The notes beneath the pieces were generated by a model, which saw only the letters and a program-made list of their open reading frames with translations, had not been told where the DNA came from and did no database searches. Below, in pieces: positions 23,510 to 37,433 of a stretch of 64,000 nucleotides of DNA (position 1 is its first letter; the number at the start of each line of letters is the position of its first letter). The position numbers and the translations under genes are program-made. Source of the DNA: Petrolisthes cinctipes (lineage: Eukaryota; Arthropoda; Malacostraca; Decapoda; Porcellanidae); the NCBI GenBank assembly GCA_033782935.1, contig JAWQEG010000167.1, positions 2,295,501 to 2,359,500 on the forward strand, written 5' to 3'.

Positions 23510-26500
23510 TAGTTAGGATGTTTTCAAGATACAAACCCAAAACATATTAAAAATCGATATTTTAGGTGCCCAAGAGTCGATATGTGAATGCATCTGCAGT
23601 ACCCGTTTATATCTCAAATTCAGGCTCAAAACAAACGAAAATTCGATATTTTGGGGTCCTAGAAGCGATCTGTACATGCCCACTCCGTGTTAGAATATTT
23701 TCAAAATACAGGCCCAAATCATGCTGAAAATCGATATTTTAGGTGCCCAAAGTCAATATGTGCATGTATCTTCTGTACCCGTTTGTATCTCAAATTCAGG
23801 CTCAAAACACCTGAAAATTCGATAATTTGGGGTCCCAGAATCGATCTGTACATGCCTACTCAGTGCTAGAATATTTTCAAAATATGGGCCCAAAACATGT
23901 TAAAATCGATATTTTAGGTGCCCAAAGTCAATATCTCCAATTCAGGCCCAAAACACCCGAAAATTCGATATTTTTTGGTCCCAGAAGCAATCTGTACATG
24001 CCCACTCCGTGTTAGAGGATTTTCAAAATACAGGCCCAAATCATGCTGAAAATCGATATTTTAGGTGCCCAAAGTCAATATGTGCATGCATCTTCTGTAC
24101 CCGTTTATATCCCCAATTCAACCTCAAAACACCCGAAAATTCGATATTTTTGGGTCCGAGAGGCGATCTGTACATGCCTACTCAGTGCTAGAATGTTTTA
24201 AAAATATAGGCTCAAAACCTGCTAAAAATCGATATTATAAGTGTCCAAAGTCGATATGTGCATGCATCTTCTGTACCCGTTTATATCTCAAATTCAGGCT
24301 CAAAACACCCGAAAATTAGGTATTTTATGTCCTAGAAGCGAACTGTACATGCCTACTCCTAGTTAGAATGTTTTCAAGATACAGACCCAAAACATGCTCA
24401 AAATCGATATTTTAGGTGCCCAAGAGTCGATATGTGAATGCATCTGCAGTACCCGTTTATATCTCAAATTCAGGCTCAAAACAAACGAAAATTCGATATT
24501 TTGGGGTCCTAGAAGCGATCTGTACATGCCTACTCAGTGCTAGAATATTTTCAAAATATGGGCCCACAACTTGTTAAAATCGATATTTTAGGTGCCCAAA
24601 ATCAATATCTCCAATTCAGGCCCAAAACACACGAAAATTCGATATTTTTTGGTCCCAGAAGCAATCTGTACATGCCCACTCCGTGTTAGAGGATTTTCAA
24701 AATACAGGCCCAAATCATGCTGAAAATCGATATTTTAGGTGCCCAAAGTCAATATGTGCATGCATCTTCTGTACCCGTTTATATCACAAATTCAGGCTCA
24801 AAACACCCGAAAATTAGGTATTTTATGTACTAGAAGCGAACTGTACATGCCTACTCCTAGTTAGAATGTTTTCAAGATACAGATCCAAAACATGCTCAAA
24901 ATCGATATTTTAGGTGCCCAAAGGTCGATATGTGCGAGCATCTTCAGTACCCGTTCATATCTCAAATTCTGGCTGAAAACACCTGAAAATTCGATATTTT
25001 GGGGTCCCAGAAGCGATCTGTACATGCGTACTCCGTGTTAGAGTATTTTCAAAATACGGCCCAAAACATGCTGAAAATCGATATTTTAGGTGCCCAAAGT
25101 CGATATCTCAAATTCAGGTCCAAGACACCCGAAAATTCGATATTTTGGGGTCCTAGAAGCGATCTGTACATGCCTACTCCTAGTTAGGATGTTTTCAAGA
25201 TACAAACCCAAAACATATTAAAAATCGATATTTTAGGTGCCCAAGAGTCGATTTGTGAATGCATCTGCAGTACCCGTTTATATCTCAAATTCAGGCTCAA
25301 AACAAACGAAAATTCGACATTTTGGGGCCCTAGAAGCGATCTGTACATGCCCACTCCGTGTTAGAGTATTTTCAAAATACAGGCCCAAATCTTGCTGAAA
25401 ATCGATATTTTAGGTGCCCAAAGTCAATATGTGCATGCATCTGCAGTACCCGTTTATATCTCAAATTCAGGCTCAAAACAAACGAAAATTCGATATTTTG
25501 GGGTCCTCGAAGCGATCTGTACATGCCTACTCAGTGTTAGAATATTTTCAAAATATGGGCCCACAACATGTTAAAATCGATATTTTAGGTGCCCAAATTC
25601 AATATCTCCAATTCAGGCCCAAAACACCCGAAAATTCGATATTTTTTGGTCCCAGAAGCAATCTGTACATGCCCACTCCGTGTTAGAGGATTTTCAAAAT
25701 ACAGGCCCAAATCATGCTGAAAATCGATATTTTAGGTGCCCAAAGTCAATATGTGCAAGCATCTTCTGTACCCGTTTATATCCCAAATTCAACCTCAAAA
25801 CACCCGAAAATTCGATATTTTTGGGTCCCAGAAGCGATCTGTGCATGCCTACTCAGTGCTAGAATGTTTTCAAAATATAGGCTCAAAACCTGCTAAAAAT
25901 CGATATTATAAGTGTCAAAAGTCGATATGTGCATGCATTTTCTGTACCCGTTTATATCTCAAATTCAGGCTCAAAACACCCGAAAATTAGGTATTTTGGG
26001 TCCTAGAAGCGAACTGTACATGCCTACTCCTAGTTAGAATGTTTTCAAGATACAGACCCATAACATGCTCAAAATCGATATTTTAGGTGCCCAAAAGTCA
26101 ATATGTGCATGCATCTTCAGTACCCGTTCATATCTCAAATTCAGGCTCAAAACACCTGAAAATTCGATATTTTGGGGTCCAAGAAGCAATCTGTACATGC
26201 CTACTCCGTGTTAGAGTATTTTCAAAAAACAGGTCTAAAACATGTTGAAAACCGATATTATAGGTGCCCAAAGTCGATATCTCAAATTCAGGTCCAAGAC
26301 ACCCGAAAATTCGATATTTTGGGGTCCTAGAAGCGATCTGTACATGCCTACTCCTAGTTAGGATGTTTTCAAGATACAAACCCAAAACATATTAAAAATC
26401 GATATTTTAGGTGCCCAAGAGTCGATATGTGAATGCATCTGCAGTACCCGTTTATATCTCAAATTCAGGCTCAAAACACCGAAAATTCGATATTTTGGGG

Positions 26501-28025
26501 TCCCAGAATCGATCTGTACATGCCTACTCAGTTCTAGAATATTTTCAAAATATGGGCCCAAAACATGTTAAAATCGATATTTTAGGTGCCCAAAGTCAAT
26601 ATCTCCAATTCAGGCCCAAAACACCCGAAAATTCGATATTTTTTGGTCCCAGAAGCAATCTGTACATGCCCACTCCGTGTTAGAGGATTTTCAAAATACA
26701 GGCCCAAATCATGCTGAAAATCGATATTTTTGGTGCCCGAAGTCAATATGTGCATGCATCTTCTGTACCCGTTTATATCCCAAATTCAACCTCAAAACAC
26801 CCGAAAATTCGATATTTTTGGGTCCGAGAAGCGATCTGTACATGCCTACTCAGTGCTAGAATGTTTTAAAAATATAGGCTCAAAACCTGCTAAAAATCGA
26901 TATTATAAGTGTCCAAAGTCGATATGTGCATGCATCTTCTGTACCCGTTTATATCTCAAATTCAGGCTCAAAACACCCGAAAATTAGGTATTTTATGTCC
27001 TAGAAGCGAACTGTACATGCCTACTCCTAGTTAGAATGTTTTCAAGATACAGACCCAAAACATGCTCAAAATCGATATTTTAGGTGCCCAAGAGTCGATA
27101 TGTGAATGTATCTGCAGTACCCGTTTATATCTCAAATTCAGGCTCAAAACAAACGAAAATTCGATATTTTGGGGTCCTAGAAGCGATCTGTACATGCCTA
27201 CTCAGTGCTAGAATATTTTCAAAATATGGGCCCACAACATGTTAAAATCGATATTTTATGTGCCCAAAGTCAATATCTCCAATTCAGGCCCAAAACACCC
27301 GAAAATTCGATATTTTTTGGTCCCAGAAGCAATCTGTACATGCCCACTCCGTGTTAGAGGATTTTCAAAATACAGGCCCAAATCATGCTGAAAATCAATA
27401 TTTTAGGTGCCCAAAGTCAATATGTGCATGCATCTTCTATACCCGTTTATATCCCAAATTCAACCTCCAAACACCCGAAAATTCGATATTTTTGGGTCCC
27501 AGAAGCGATCTGTGCATGCCTACTCAGTGCTAGAATGTTTTCAAAATATAGGCTCAAAACCTGCTAAAAATCGATATTATAAGTGTCCGAAGTCGATATG
27601 TGCATGCATTTTCTGTACCCGTTTATATCTCAAATTCAGGCTCAAAACACCCGAAAATTAGGTATTTTGGGTCCTAGAAGCGAACTGTACATGCCTACTC
27701 CTAGTTAGAATGTTTTCAAGATACAGACCCATAACATGCTCAAAATCGATATTTTAGGTGCCCAAAAGTCAATATGTGCATGCATCTTCAGTACCCGTTC
27801 ATATCTCAAATTCAGGCTCAAAACACCTGAAAATTCGATATTTTGGGGTCCAAGAAGCAATCTGTACATGCCTACTCCGTGTTAGAGTATTTTCAAAAAA
27901 CAGGTCTAAAACATGTTGAAAACCGATATTATAGGTGCCCAAAGTCGATATCTCAAATTCAGGTCCAAGACACCCGAAAATTCGATATTTTGGGGTCCTA
28001 GAAGCGATCTGTACATGCCTACTCC
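23510..28025 (-). repeat. Right array, 1,671/1,174-bp higher-order repeats
   Basis: The rare landmark TAGTTAGGATGTTTTCAAG occurs at 23,510, 25,181, 26,355 and 28,026, giving spacings of 1,671, 1,174 and 1,671 bp. Content is re-used in register: the GTTAGAGGATTTTC monomer near 24,009 recurs near 25,680 and 27,351 (1,671 each), and ACCGATATTATAGG monomers near 23,408 recur near 26,253 and 27,924. The middle, shorter unit looks like the same repeat with about 0.5 kb, three monomers, missing. Confidence 0.82.
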
Positions 28026-29344
28026 TAGTTAGGATGTTTTCAAGATACAAACCCAAAATATATTAAAAATCGATATTTTAGGTGCCCAAGAGTCGATATG
28101 TGAATGCATCTGCAGTACCCGTTTATATCTCAAATTCAGGCTCAAAACAAACGAAAATTCGATATTTTGGGGTCCTAGAAGCGATCTGTACATGCCCACT
28201 TCGTGTTAGAGTATTTTCAAAATACAGGCCCAAATCATGCTGAAAATCGATATTTTAGGTGCCCAAAGTCAATATGTGCATGCATCTTCTGTACCCGTTT
28301 ATATCTCAAATTCATTCTCAAAACACCGAAAATTCGATAATTTGGGGTCCCAGAATCGATCTGTACATGCCTACTCAGTTCTAGAATATTTTCAAAATAT
28401 GGGCCCAAAACATGTTAAAATCGATATTTTAGGTGCCCAAAGTCAATATCTCCAATTCAGGCCCAAAACACCCGAAAATTCGATATTTTTTGGTCCCAGA
28501 AGCAATCTGTACATGCCCACTCCGTGTTAGAGGATTTTCAAAATACAGGCCCAAATCATGCTGAAAATCGATATTTTAGGTGCCCAAAGTCAATATGTGC
28601 ATGCATCTTCTGTACCCGTTTATATCCCAAATTCAACCTCAAAACACCCGAAAATTCGATATTTTTGGGTCCGAGAAGCGATCTGTACATGCCTACTCAG
28701 TGCTAGAATGTTTTAAAAATATAGGCTCAAAACCTGCTAAAAATCGATATTATAAGTGTCCAAAGTCGATATGTGCATGCATCTTCTGTACCCGTTTATA
28801 TCTCAAATTCAGGCTCAAAACACCCGAAAATTAGGTATTTTATGTCCTAGAAGCGAACTGTACATGCCTACTCCTAGTTAGAATGTTTTCAAGATACAGA
28901 CCCAAAACATGCTCAAAATCGATATTTTAGGTGCCCAAGAGTCGATATGTGAATGCATCTGCAGTACCCGTTTATATCTCAAATTCAGGCTCAAAACAAA
29001 CGAAAATTCGATATTTTGGGGTCCTAGAAGCGATCTGTACATGCCTACTCAGTGCTAGAATATTTTCAAAATATGGGCCCACAACATGTTAAAATCGATA
29101 TTTTAGGTGCCCAAAGTCAATATCTCCAATTCAGGCCCAAAACACCCGAAAATTCGATATTTTTTGGTCCCAGAAGCAATCTGTACATGCCCACTCCGTG
29201 TTAGAGTATTTTCAAAAAACAGGTCTAAAACATGTTGAAAACCGATATTATAGGTGCCCAAAGTCGATATCTCAAATTCAGGTCCAAGACACCCGAAAAT
29301 TCGATATTTTGGGGTCCTAGAAGCAATCTGTACATGCCTACTCC
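28026..29344 (-). repeat. 1,319-bp octameric higher-order repeat, copy 1
   Basis: This unit has eight monomers between successive TAGTTAGGATG landmarks. Spacings of the GCRATCTGTA site from 28,356 are 146, 176, 175, 177, 145, 148, 177 and 175, summing to 1,319. Characteristic members include TTTTTTGGTCCCAGAAGC and GAAAATTAGGTATTTTATG. Copy 2 differs by only a few substitutions, for example TTCATTCTC here against TTCAGGCTC in the next copy. Confidence 0.9.
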
Positions 29345-30663
29345 TAGTTAGGATGTTTTCAAGATACAAACCCAAAACATATTAAAAATCGATATTTTAG
29401 GTGCCCAAGAGTCGATATGTGAATGCATCTGCAGTACCCGTTTATATCTCAAATTCAGGCTCAAAACAAACGAAAATTCGATATTTTGGGGTCCTAGAAG
29501 CGATCTGTACATGCCCACTCCGTGTTAGAGTATTTTCAAAATACAGGCCCAAATCATGCTGAAAATCGATATTTTAGGTGCCCAAAGTCAATATGTGCAT
29601 GCATCTTCTGTACCCGTTTATATCTCAAATTCAGGCTCAAAACACCGAAAATTCGATAATTTGGGGTCCCAGAATCGATCTGTACATGCCTACTCAGTTC
29701 TAGAATATTTTCAAAATATGGGCCCAAAACATGTTAAAATCGATATTTTAGGTGCCCAAAGTCAATATCTCCAATTCAGGCCCAAAACACCCGAAAATTC
29801 GATATTTTTTGGTCCCAGAAGCAATCTGTACATGCCCACTCCGTGTTAGAGGATTTTCAAAATACAGGCCCAAATCATGCTGAAAATCGATATTTTAGGT
29901 GCCCAAAGTCAATATGTGCATGCATCTTCTGTACCCGTTTATATCCCAAATTCAACCTCAAAACACCCGAAAATTCGATATTTTTGGGTCCGAGAAGCGA
30001 TCTGTACATGCCTACTCAGTGCTAGAATGTTTTAAAAATATAGGCTCAAAACCTGCTAAAAATCGATATTATAAGTGTCCAAAGTCGATATGTGCATGCA
30101 TCTTCTGTACCCGTTTATATCTCAAATTCAGGCTCAAAACACCCGAAAATTAGGTATTTTATGTCCTAGAAGCGAACTGTACATGCCTACTCCTAGTTAG
30201 AATGTTTTCAAGATACAGACCCAAAACATGCTCAAAATCGATATTTTAGGTGCCCAAGAGTCGATATGTGAATGCATCTGCAGTACCCGTTTATATCTCA
30301 AATTCAGGCTCAAAACAAACGAAAATTCGATATTTTGGGGTCCTAGAAGCGATCTGTACATGCCTACTCAGTGCTAGAATATTTTCAAAATATGGGCCCA
30401 CAACATGTTAAAATCGATATTTTAGGTGCCCAAAGTCAATATCTCCAATTCAGGCCCAAAACACCCGAAAATTCGATATTTTGGGGTCCAAGAAGCGATC
30501 TGTAAATGCCTACTCCGTGTTAGAGTATTTTCAAAATACAGGTCTAAAACATGTTGAAAACCGATATTATAGGTGCCCAAAGTCGATATCTGAAATTCAG
30601 GCCCAAGACACCCGAAAATTCGATATTTTGGGGTCCTAGAAGCGATCTGTACATGCCTACTCC
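29345..30663 (-). repeat. 1,319-bp octameric higher-order repeat, copy 2
   Basis: This is the tandem partner of 28,026-29,344, with every diagnostic monomer 1,319 bp further on: GTTAGAGGATTTTC at 28,528 and 29,847, TTAGGTATTTTATG at 28,831 and 30,150. The TAGTTAGGATG landmark recurs at 30,664. Near-identity indicates recent origin. Confidence 0.9.
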
Positions 30664-31996
30664 TAGTTAGGATGTTTTCAAGATACAGACCCAAAACATA
30701 TTAAAAATCGATGTTTTAGGTGCCCAAGAGTCGATATGTGAATGCATCTTCTGTGCCCGTTTATATCTCAATTTCAGGCTCAAAACACCCGAAAATTCGA
30801 TATTTTGGGGTCCCAGAATCGATCTGTACATGCCTACTCAGTGCAAGAATATTTTCAAAATATGGGCCCAAAACGTGTTAAAATCGATATTTTAGGTGCC
30901 CAAAATCAATATCTCCAATTCAGGCCCAAAACACCCGAATATTCGACATTATTTGGTCCCAGAAGCAATCTGTACATGCCCACTCCGTGTTAGAGTATTT
31001 TCAAAATACAGGCCCAAATCATGCTGAAAATCGATATTTTAGGTGCCCAAAGTCAATATGTGCATGCATCTTCTGCACCCGTAAATATCCCAAATTCAAC
31101 CTCAAAACATCCGAAAATTCGATATTTTTGGGTCCCAGAAGCTATCTGTACATGCTTACTCAGTGCTAGAATGTTTTCAAAATATTGGGTCAAAACATGC
31201 TAACAATCGATATTTTAGGTGATCAAAAGTTGATATGTGCATGCATCTTCAGTACCCGTTTATATCTCAAATTCAGGCTCAAAACACCCAAAAATTCGAT
31301 ATTTTAGGGTCCCAGAACCGATCTGTACATGCCTACTCAGATACAGGCCCAAAACATTCTGAAAATTGATGTTTTAGGTCCCCAAAGTCAATATGTGTTT
31401 TCATCTTATGCACCCGTTTATATCCCTAATTCAACCTCAAAACTCCCGAAAATTCGATATTTTTGGTTCCCAGAAGCGATCTGTACATGCCTACTCAGTG
31501 CTAGAATGTTTTAAAAATATAGGCTCAAAACCTGCTAAAAATCGATATTATAAGTGTCCAAAGTCGATATGTGCATGCATCTTCTGTACCCGTTTATATC
31601 TCAAATTCAGGCTCAAAACACCCGAAAATTAGGTATTTTGGTTCCTAAAAGCGAACTGTACATGCCTACTCATAGTTAGAATGTTTTCAAGATACAGACC
31701 CAAAACATGCTCAAAATCAATATTTTAGGTGCCCAAAAGTCAATATGTGCATGCATCTTCAGTACCCGTTCATAACTCAAATTCAGGCTCAAAACACCTG
31801 AAAATTCGATATTTTGGGGTCCAAGAAGCGATCTGTAAATGCCTACTCCGTGTTAGAGTATTTTCAAAATACAGGTCTAAAACATGTTGAAAACCGATAT
31901 TATAGGTGCCCAAAGTCGATATCTCAAATTCAGGCCCAAGACACCCGAAAATTCGATATTTTGGGGTCCTAGAAGCGATCTGTACATGCCTACTCC
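30664..31996 (-). repeat. 1,333-bp related unit, more diverged
   Basis: This unit is bounded by landmarks at 30,664 and 31,997. It shares the general monomer order of the 1,319-bp repeats but introduces the ACCCGTAAATATCCC monomer (near 31,078), the TTTAGGTCCCCAAAG monomer with GTGTTTTCATCTTATG (near 31,375-31,408), and a short CAGATACAGGCCC unit. These new forms are carried into the 2.5-2.9 kb repeats that follow. Confidence 0.8.
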
Positions 31997-34533
31997 TAGT
32001 TAGGATGTTTTCAAGATACAGACCCAAAACATATTAAAAATCGATGTTTTAGGTGCCCAAGAGTCGATATGTGAATGCATCTTCTGTACCCGTTTATATC
32101 TCAATTTCAGGCTCAAAACACCAGAAAATTCGATATTTTGGGGTCCCAGAAGCGATCTAAACATGCCTACTCAGTGCAAGAATATTTTCAAAATATGGGC
32201 CCAAAACGTGTTAAAATCGATATTTTAGGTGCCCAAAATCAATATCTCCAATTCAGGCCCAAAACACCCGAATATTCGACATTATTTGGTCCCAGAAGCA
32301 ATCTGTACATGCCCACTCCGTGTTAGAGTATTTTCAAAATACAGGCCCAAATCATGCTGAAAATCGATATTTTAGGTGCCCAAAGTCAATATGTGCATGC
32401 ATCTTCTGTACCCGTTTATATCCCAAATTCAACCTCAAAACACCCGAAAATTCGATATTTTTGGGTCCCAGAAGCGATCTGTACATGCCTACTCAGTGCT
32501 AGAATGTTTTAAAACTATAGGCTCAAAACCTGCTAAAAATCGATATTATAAGTGTCCAAAGTCGATATGTGCATACATCTTCTGTACCCGTTTATATCTC
32601 AAATTCAGGCTCAAAACACCCGAAAATTAGGTATTTTGGGTCCGTGAAGCGAACTGTACTTGCCTACTCCTAGTTAGAATGTTTTCAAGATACAGACCCA
32701 AAACATGCTCAAAATCGATATTTTAGGTGCCCAAAGGTCGATATGTGCGAGCATCTTCAGTACCCGTTCATATCTCAAATTCAGGCTGAAAACACACGAA
32801 AATTCGATATTTTAGGGTCCCAGAAGCGATCTGTACATGCGTACTCCGTGTTAGAGTATTTTCAAAATACGGCCCAAAACATGCTGAAAATCGATATTTT
32901 AGGTGCCCAAAGTCAATATGTGTATGCATCTTCTGCACCCGTAAATATCCCAAATTCAACCTCAAAACATCCGAAAATTCGATATTTTTGGGTCCCAGAA
33001 GCGATCTGTACATGCCTACTCAGTGCTAGAATGTTTTCAAATTATTGGGTCAAAACATGCTAAAAATCGATATTTTAGGTGATTAAAAGTCGATATGTGC
33101 ATGCATCTTCAGTACCCGTTTATATCTCAAATTCAGGCTCAAAACACCCAAAAATTCGATATTTTGGGGTTCCAGAAGCGATCTGTACATGCCAACTCCG
33201 TGTTAGAGTATTTTTTAAATACAGGCCCAAAACATGCTGAAAATCGATATTTTAGGTGCCCAAAGTTAATATGTGCATGTTTCTTCTGCACCCGTTTATA
33301 TCTCAAATTCAGGCTCAAAACACCCGAAAATTCGAAATTTTGGTGTCCCAGAAGCGATCTGTACATGCCTACTCAGTGCGAGAATATTCTCAAAATATAG
33401 GCCCAAAACATGATAAAAATCGATATTTTAGGTGCCCAAAGTCGATATTTCAAATTCAGGCCCAAAACACCCGAAAATTCGATATTTTGGAGTCCCAGAA
33501 GTGATCTGTACATGCCAACTCCGTGTTAGAGTATTTTTTAAATACAGTCACAAAACATACTGAAAATCGATATTTTAGGTGCCCAAAGTTAATATGTGCA
33601 TATTCCTTCTGCACCCGTAAATATCCCAATATTCAACCTCAAAACATCCAAAAATTCGATATTTTTGGGTCCCAGAAGCTATCTGTACATGCTTACTCAG
33701 TGCTAGAATATTTTCAAAATATTGGGTCAAAACATGCTAACAATCGATATTTTAGGTGATCAAAAGTTGATATGTGCATGCATCTTCAGTACCCGTTTAT
33801 ATCTCAAATTCAGGCTCAAAACACCCAAAAATTCGATATTTTAGGGTCCCAGAACCGATCTGTACATGCCTACTCAGATACAGGCCCAAAACATTCTGAA
33901 AATTGATGTTTTAGGTCCCCAAAGTCAATATGTGTTTTCATCTTATGCACCCGTTTATATCCCTAATTCAACCTCAAAACACCCGAAAATTCGATATTTT
34001 TGGGTCCCAGAAGCGATCTGTACATGCCTACTCAGTGCTAGAATGTTTTAAAAATATAGGCTCAAAACCTGCTAAAAATCGATATTATAAGTGTCCAAAG
34101 TCGATATGTGCATGCATCTTCTGTACCCGTTTATATCTCAAATTCAGGCTCAAAACACCCGAAAATTAGGTATTTTGGTTCCTAAAAGCGAACTGTACAT
34201 GCCTACTCATAGTTAGAATGTTTTCAAGATACAGACCCAAAACATGCTCAAAATCAATATTTTAGGTGCCCAAAAGTCAATATGTGCATGCATCTTCAGT
34301 ACCCGTTCATAACTCAAATTCAGGCTCAAAACACCTGAAAATTCGATATTTTGGGGTCCAAGAAGCGATCTGTAAATGCCTACTCCGTGTTAGAGTATTT
34401 TCAAAATACAGGTCTAAAACATGTTGAAAACCGATATTATAGGTGCCCAAAGTCGATATCTGAAATTCAGGCCCAAGACACCTGAAAATTCGATATTTTG
34501 GGGTCCTAGAAGCGATCTGTACATGCCTACTCC
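31997..34533 (-). repeat. 2,537-bp higher-order repeat
   Basis: The unit is bounded by TAGTTAGGATG at 31,997 and 34,534. Monomers at 31,329-32,630 recur at 33,866-35,167, an offset of 2,537. It contains the GTTTTAAAACTATAGG variant (near 32,507), the ACCCGTAAATATCCCAATA insertion variant (near 33,617) and the GTCCCCAAAG / TTTTCATCTTATG unit (near 33,916-33,948). Confidence 0.85.
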
Positions 34534-37433
34534 TAGTTAGGATGTTTTCAAGATACAGACCCAAAACATATTAAAAATCGATGTTTTAGGTGCCCAAGAG
34601 TCGATATGTGAATGCATCTTCTGTACCCGTTTATATCTCAATTTCAGGCTCAAAACACTCGAAAATTCGATATTTTGGGGTCCCAGAAGCGATCTGTACA
34701 TGCCTACTCAGTGCAAGAATATTTTCAAAATATGGGCCCAAAACGTGTTAAAATCGATATTTTAGGTGCCCAAAATCAATATCTCCAATTCAGGCCCAAA
34801 ACACCCGAATATTCGACATTATTTGGTCCCAGAAGCAATCTGTACATGCCCACTCAGTGTTAGAGTATTTTCAAAATACAGGCCCAAATCATGCTGAAAA
34901 TCGATATTTTAGGTGCCCAAAGTCAATATGTGCATGCATCTTCTGTACCCGTTTATATCCCAAATTCAACCTCAAAACACCCGAAAATTCGATATTTTTG
35001 GGTCCCAGAAGCGATCTGTACATGCCTACTCAGTGCTAGAATGTTTTAAAACTATAGGCTCAAAACCTGCTAAAAATCGATATTATAAGTGTCCAAAGTC
35101 GATATGTGCATACATCTTCTGTACCCGTTTATATCTCAAATTCAGGCTCAAAACACCCGAAAATTAGGTATTTTGGGTCCGTGAAGCGAACTGTACTTGC
35201 CTACTCCTAGTTAAAATGTTTTTCAAGATACAGACCCAAAACATGCTCAAAATCGATATTTTAGGTGCCCAAAAGTCGATATGTGCAAGCATATTCAGTA
35301 CCCGTTCATATCTCAAATTCAGTCTCAAAACACACGAAAATTCGATATTTTAGGGTTCCAGAAGCGATCTGTACATGCGTACTCCGTGTTAGAGTATTTT
35401 CAAAATACGGCCCAAAACATGCTGAAAATCGATATTTTAGGTGCCCAAAGTCAATATGTGTATGCATCTTCTGCACCCGTAAATATCCCAAATTCAACCT
35501 CAAAACATCCGGAAATTCGATATTTTTGGGTCCCAGAAGCGATCTGTACATGCCTACTCAGTGCTAGAATGTTTTCAAAATACAGGCCCAAAACATGCTT
35601 AAAATCGATATTTTAGGTGATCAAAAGTCGATATGTGCATGCATCTTCAGTACCCGTTTATATCTCAAATTCAGGCTCAAATCACCCAAAAATTCGATAT
35701 TTTGGGGTTCCAGAAGCGATCTGTACATGACAACTCCGTGTTAGAGTATTTTTTAAATACAGGCCCAAAGCATGCTGAAAATCGATATTTTAGGTGCCCA
35801 AAGTTAATATGTGCATGTTCCTTCTGCACCCGTTTATATCTCAAATTCAGGCTCAAAACACCCGAAGATTCGATATTTTGGTGTCCCAGAAGCGATCTGT
35901 ACATGCCTAATCAGATACAGGCCCAAAACATGCTGAAAATTGATGTTTTAGGTCCCCAAAGTCAATATGTGTTTTCATCTTATGAACCCGTTTATATCCC
36001 AAATTCAACCTCAAAACACCCGAAAATTCGATATTTTTGGGTCTCAGAAGCGATCTGTACATGCCTACTCAGTGCTAGAATGTTTTAAAAATATAGGCTC
36101 AAAACCTGCTAAAAATCGATATTATAAATGTCCAAAGTCGATATGTGCATGCATCTTCTGTACCCGTTTATATCTCAAATTCAGGTTCAAAACACCCGAA
36201 AATTAGGTATTTTGGGTCCTAGAAGCGAACTGTACATGCCTACTCCTAGTTAGAATGTTTTCAAGATACAGACCCAAAACATGCTCAAAATCGATATTTT
36301 AGGTGCCCAAAAGTCGATATGTGCAAGCATCTTCAGTACCCGTTCATATCTCAAATTCAGGCTCAAAACACACGAAAATTCGATATTTTAGGGTCCCAGA
36401 AGCGATCTGTACATGCATACTCCGTGTTAGAGTATTTTCAAAATACGGCGCAAAACATGCTGAAAATCTATATTTTAAGTGCCCAAAATCTATATGTGTA
36501 TGCATCTTCTGCACCCGTAAATATCCCAATATTCAACCTCAAAACATCCGAAAATTCGATATTTTTGGGTCCCAGAAGCGATCTGTACATGCTTACTCAG
36601 TGCTAGAAAGTTTTCAAAATATTGGGTCAAAACATGCTTAAAATCGATATTTTAGGTGATCAAAAGTTGATATGTGCATGCATCGTCAGTACCCGTTTAT
36701 ATCTCAAATTCAGGCTCAAAACACCCAAAAATTCGATATTTTAGGGTCCCAGAACCGATCTGTACATGCCTACTCAGATACAAGCCCAAAACATTCTGAA
36801 AATTGATGTTTTAGGTCCCCAAAGTCAATATGTGTTTTCATCTTATGCACCCGTTTATATCCCAAATTCAACCTCAAAACACCCGAAAATTCGATATTTT
36901 GGGGTCCCAGAAGCAATCTGTAAATGCCTACTCAGTGCTAGAATGTTTTAAAAATATAGGCTCAAAACCTGCTAAAAATCGATATTATAAGTGTCCAAAG
37001 TCGATATGTGCATGCATCTTCTGTACCCGTTTATATCTCAAATTCAGGCTCAAAACACCCGAAAATTAGGTATTTTGGTTCCTAGAAGCGAACTGTACAT
37101 GCCTAGTCCTAGTTAGAATGTTTTCAAGATACAGACCCAAAACATGCTCAAAATCAATATTTTAGGTGCCCAAAAGTCAATATGTGCATGCATCTTCAGT
37201 ACCCGTTCATATCTCAAATTCAGGCTCAAAACACCTGAAAATTCGTTATTTTGGGCTCCAAGAAGCGATCTGTACATGCCTACTCCGTGTTAGAGTATTT
37301 TCAAAATACAGGTCTGAAACATGTTGAAAACCGATATTATAGGTGCCCAAAGTCGATATCTCAAATTCAGGCCCAAGACACCCGAAAATTCGATATTTTG
37401 GGGTCCTAGAAGCGATCTGTACATGCCTACTCC
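34534..37433 (-). repeat. 2,900-bp higher-order repeat, copy 1
   Basis: This is the landmark-to-landmark unit from 34,534 to 37,434. It equals the 2,537-bp unit plus about two extra monomers. Diagnostic sites are GTACATGACAACTCCG near 35,723, CCCGAAGATTCGATATT near 35,862 and TTCCTTCTGCACCCG near 35,818. Substitutions relative to copy 2 are few, for example TTAAAATG against TTAGAATG near 35,211 and ACCTCAAAAC against ACGTCAAAAC near 36,870. Confidence 0.92.
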
